From Oreocharis arfaki (lineage: Eukaryota; Chordata; Aves; Passeriformes; Paramythiidae), in the NCBI GenBank assembly GCA_013398015.1, contig VZRR01014169.1:66415-130414 (forward strand): a DNA stretch of 64,000 bases, read 5' to 3'. Shown here one piece after another: positions 60,160 to 64,000 of this stretch. Below the pieces are notes generated by a model. That model ran no database searches. It worked only from the letters and a program-made list of their open reading frames with translations, and had not been told where the DNA came from. The translations under genes and the position numbers were made by a program. Each line of letters opens with the position of its first letter. Within the stretch, counting starts at the first letter, position 1.

Positions 60160-60640
60160 ACCGGAGGGGCTCCGAGCCCCGCGCCGCTGCAGGGGTGTGT
60201 CCACGCACACCTGAGCGGGCAGGTGAGGGACCCTTCCCGCTGCCCCACAACTCGGCTTACCCGCTCGTGGCCCGGTGGCTCTGGCGAGTCTTGAAACCTC
60301 GTTCCCCGCTGGTGGCCCTGTGGCTGTGGCAAACGGTGTCCCCCGCTGGTGGCCTCTGTGGGTCTCGCAGCCCGTGGCCCTCGCTGTTTCCCGGTGGCTC
60401 TGGCAGCCCGTGCCCCGCGCTGGTGGCTCTGTCAAGCCGTGTCAGCGCGGGTCCCCGCCCGGCTTAGCCGTTTCCCCCCCGCATCGCGGTTGCCGCGGCG
60501 ACAGCGCGGCCTCCCGCCCCCAGAGAGCGCCGTTCCCCCCGCAGGCCCGCTCCCGCGGGGGGAATTCGGGATCGATCCCGGTCCCCGATCCCCCGCCCGG
60601 GTCACACCAGCACCCACCCAGTGCCTCCTCCCCTTGGAGC
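60160..60640 (-). promoter_or_regulatory. probable NME1 CpG-island promoter
   Basis: GC-rich, CpG-rich island 350-800 bases upstream of the NME1 start codon. On the minus strand GAGCGG|GTAAGC (exon end at 60261) is a plausible donor for the noncoding first exon that splices to the acceptor at 59820. CTCAG|GTGTGC near 60206 is an alternative. Exact start sites cannot be read from the sequence. Confidence 0.55.
60261..60465. repeat. degenerate GC-rich tandem repeat (about 5 units)
   Basis: Units of roughly 35-45 bases built on CCCGCTGGTGGCC...GTGGCTCTGGCA...GTG recur about five times with substitutions and small length changes, all inside the presumed NME1 promoter island. Confidence 0.65.
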
Positions 60641-63600
60641 GGGAGTGCTGGGCTCAGCCCTTCCCGCATTTGAGTCTTGCCTGCTGGATCCCGGTTTTTA
60701 TTCAACAAAAGGCACATAACGTTTTTTCTAATAAAAATCTCATTTTCATACTGTTCTGCTTGTATTTCCTCTTTAAAGAAGGTCATTAATTCTGTTTGTT
60801 TTTTTCTGGTTATACTATACTCGCTCTTTGAGTCAAAAGACCATTCAACCATTTACCACTGAGCTACTTTGCCTTGAGCATTTTATTGCCTTTGAGAGGA
60901 AAATGAGGATAAAACATCTGCATGGAAATCCGTGCTTGTCCTGTTTTTGTTTCCCAAACTGAGATGAACTTCCTGGGCTCCACTCCCTGGCTGCTCTTGA
61001 AAGCAAAACAATGAAGATTTCTCTTCCCTCTGGGCAGGACTTTGCTGCTTGACAGGGATAAGTTCAGCCTTTTGATAACATGGATTTCCTTACTTGGAAT
61101 CTCTTCTCTTCCCCACAGTCTATCACACATCCATGTGGTACTTTGAGTTCTGGTGGGAGACTCCAGATCTGACCTAAGCATCTATTCAACCAACCTGTTT
61201 TCTTGTATTCAGGGTCTTTTGTCATAACACTTTCCAAGATCTCTGATTTAATAAATGATATTTTAAAAAATCACAGCATCATACATTCTAGCAAGTCCTC
61301 CATGAGGTTATTTTGGAATTAGAGTTTCTGAGTATTCTCCTGACAATGCAAATCCAATTCATTCTCTTGTGTCAATACACATTTATTTAAGATGTTTCAT
61401 ACGACTTAAACAAACTCTAATGCTGTAATCCTCACTATGGCAAAATAGTACATAAAATTAGAAGAAAGGTCACTAGAAACAGGATGCTTAGAAAAATATT
61501 AAGTTTAAAACAGCAATACAGCATTTATTTACAGCCCTGTTAAATCGACATCATTTAATGAATAAAACTTAGAACTTGCCCTAGGGCGGGCAAGCACGAC
61601 GTCCCGCTTTACCATAGGTCTGCTCTGTGATCTTCACCAAGTCTTTTAACCTCATTAAATAAGGGTCAACTTTGTCACTTTTGAGATTAACCCATGATTA
61701 GCAAAGCATCATGTGGTGCATGAAACACCACAAAAGAAGGCTTCGTGTTATTGTTAGTGTATAAAAGAGCTTTTGCTGATTGCAAATCAAGATCACTTAA
61801 TTACACTGGAAATTACATGTTTATCTAAAATGTGAAGAAGTAGAGAGTCTAGACAAATAATTTCCAAAAAATGGACTGATCATGGGAAAGAAGTAAACAT
61901 CTTCAGAGTTCTCAGTGAGTGAACTAAGTGTAATTGCTGAGCTCAAACCACTTCCACATTACTTAAAACCAGTAGAGATTTTTGAAACAGGCCTGAGGCA
62001 AAGGACTGACTGTGAGTGTCTCCAGACTTCAGGAGAACTTAATACAGCTCCAGCTTTGCTGGTTTGGCCCCAGCTTTACGCTGGTCTCAGCTCACAGCCT
62101 CTGTCTGTACCACCCAGAATATCTGGGGTTCTCATAAACAAATAATATTTTGTGCTGTGGCCCTCTTGCTCCTTGTAACCAGAGTCCTCACTCTGACATG
62201 TTGTGTTGCTCCAGGGTACCCTACTCTTCATTTAGGTGAGTGCTGCTATCATTCATCAGCCTCTACCTTGATTTCTGCTGTGCTTTAAGGTATAAAGCAC
62301 TATAGAATTAAGCTTTTACAAAAATTCCTTCCTCTGGGTAAAGCCCCAATTAAACTCTTCTAACTCTTGAGTGATCCGAGGGCTGATTTTCTTCCCTGGT
62401 AATTTGCAAATCAATTTACTTTCAAATTAATTGTTATTTCTAGGGATAGATTTTTCTTATTACCCAGAAAACTGATTTTTTTTGTCAGTCAGTTCTTTCC
62501 ACAAGAATGTGCTGGCATTGTACTCCAATAATTACTAAATAGAGCCACTACTTTCAAGCTACAAAGTCAGTACTATGAGGTTTGTTTGTGCTGTTTCATA
62601 TGCTTGACTAGTGTGCTAAATTGACAGCACATCAAGGTCCCTTAATCTCCTGGAAAGAAAGTAGAATATCACTCCATAGCTCCTTTTATTTTTAATCCAC
62701 CCCTGAGTTTCTGACCTCACACTGACTGCAAGGTGCATATAAAATGTGAACACTCTGGTAAGACTGTCAATAAGACACATTTTTACACCACTTAGACCTG
62801 TCTCCCAGGTAATTTTTCTATTGTTCATCTTTTAAAATACTTAATTTATCCAGGTTAGAGAACCCCCAGATGGCTGGAAATAAAACACAAGCACAAATGG
62901 CCCTTTTACCTGTACTTGTCAGTTTGATTGTAACTCTAGTGGCAGCAGCCAGCCTGTTCAGGGATGCTCCCACTCTGTCTGGGAAGGAAAGCCACATCTC
63001 CCCATTTTGCTGATTGCAACAGGATAAAAATAGCATATCCTCAGAGCCACCTTCACCACAAGCTGCCAGCAGACACGTTGACCCATTTCTGCCATCTGTC
63101 AGAACCCACATCTTTGAGCTGATGTGTTTGTGCATTTTGCCAAGCAGGGTGGCAGTGACTGCAAATCCTGCACAGAGAACAGGACCTCTGGAAGATTCAA
63201 GAGGATTGGCACTTTTATCCTCACAACAATCTGGGATCTTCAGAGCTGTCCTCACATCATACAGAGATGCATGAATGTGGTGAGGTCCGGGTTAAAAATC
63301 CATGGCAAGGAGCTATGTCCTGCCAGTCTTGTCCCAGGAGCAGCACGGAGGTACCTTCCCACTGGAGCTGTTCCCAGCCTTCCTGCAAGGTCTGTTCAGG
63401 CTCAGAAAAGAAAAAACATCCATGAGTAACCTCCTACCCCAAAGGCTCTCAGTGTCTTCCACAACACAAACCACTGAGGTGAATGGGGAGCTACGTGTGA
63501 CCTAAAGGGAGGGGGAAAATCCAGACACAGATTCCCTCAGCTCTCCTGCTTCAGGGAAAGGCTCTAACCTGTGGCAGACAGCAGGCAAAATACGGAGGAG

Positions 63601-63679
63601 TTGCAGTTTTTCTCAGTGTATGTCTCGGAGATGGTTTTTTATCCCATATCCAATTTTGTTTTTATTTTCCTTATGTGTC
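60641..63679. other. intergenic region upstream of NME1
   Basis: About 3 kb, mostly AT-rich. I see no conserved coding segment, RNA gene or clear repeat family; the open frames near 63.0-63.4 kb have no support. Confidence 0.55.
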
Positions 63680-64000
63680 CGGGGTGGCCGCTGCCCCGCC
63701 CCTTCTCCGGCTTCGAGTGTATCGCGAAGGGCGAGAGCCAGCCCGAGATTGGCTGCGAGAGCTCGGGGCGAGGAAGAATTGCTTCCCTCCGCGCGGTGAT
63801 TCGTCTCAGCGGCCACGCGGCCCGGGGCCTTTGACGAGAGATACTGTTGTCGTGTGGATTTTGCACGGTTTTTTCCTTTTCCTTCAGCACTGTGACTGGG
63901 GCGCTTCTCTGCTCCTTTGCTTGCTTGGGAGCCCATAGCCAGTGCATGCTGCACGCCGTCCCCCGCCAGGGCCGCCCCCTCTGCGCAGCCCGACCCCGGG
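63680..64000. promoter_or_regulatory. CpG island at right edge, possible SPAG9 promoter
   Basis: CpG density rises sharply and continues to the window end. It contains a GC box (GCCCCGCCCC), an inverted CCAAT box (GATTGGCT near 63748) and CGCG clusters. By synteny the next gene beyond NME1 is SPAG9, transcribed away from it (here plus strand). No SPAG9 coding sequence is visible, so the assignment is inference. Confidence 0.45.

Noticed and set aside
60034..60852. Repetitive Gly/Pro/Arg-rich open frames near 60.0-60.9 kb
   Set aside because: They arise from the degenerate tandem repeat in the CpG island and have no splice or homology support.
63571..63954. Possible SPAG9 first coding exon at the right edge
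   Set aside because: None of the frames shows the SPAG9 N-terminal sequence pattern I would expect; only promoter-like composition is visible.

Overview
The window is vertebrate nuclear DNA, almost certainly from a bird. It holds split genes with GT-AG introns, CpG-island promoters, and two fragments of CR1, the characteristic avian LINE, both in reverse-complement orientation. The gene order UTP18 (-), MBTD1 (+), NME2 (-), NME1 (-) matches the mammalian order CA10...UTP18-MBTD1-NME2-NME1-SPAG9 (human 17q21.33), inverted as a block. I assembled all four coding sequences exon by exon, and every junction keeps the frame.

Layout. 1-7.4 kb is intergenic DNA downstream of UTP18 with no supported gene. 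8,156-16,044 is UTP18 on the minus strand: 13 coding exons, 529 codons, a small-subunit processome WD40 protein. 16,045-16,595 is a compact CpG-island promoter shared head to head by UTP18 and MBTD1; it contains an 11-base assembly gap. 16,596-48,746 is MBTD1 on the plus strand: 16 coding exons, 652 codons with the upstream start, an FCS zinc finger plus four MBT repeats. Its long 3' UTR probably ends near 52.54 kb. 53,131-55,242 and 57,839-59,815 are two tandem nucleoside diphosphate kinase genes on the minus strand, called NME2 and NME1 by synteny. Both have four coding exons of 129/102/113/118 nt and encode 153 residues. 60.6-63.6 kb is intergenic. The last ~320 bases form another CpG island that may be the SPAG9 promoter, but no SPAG9 coding sequence is reached.

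The genes do not form an operon-like pathway. They are housekeeping genes: ribosome biogenesis (UTP18), chromatin reading in the TIP60/NuA4 acetyltransferase complex (MBTD1), and NTP homeostasis (NME1/NME2). UTP18 and MBTD1 share a divergent promoter, while MBTD1 and NME2 are convergent with closely spaced poly(A) signals.

The most notable unexplained item is a 192-base stop-free segment in the last MBTD1 intron (44,896-45,087). It has splice sites at both ends and is exactly phase-compatible with its flanking exons, so it is a candidate 64-residue cassette exon. Other items of note are an inverted-repeat motif present four times in alternating orientation in MBTD1 intron 5, a reverse-oriented LTR-like sequence in the same intron, a 23-codon in-frame upstream start for MBTD1 with an overlapping mini-uORF, and a degenerate tandem repeat in the presumed NME1 promoter island.
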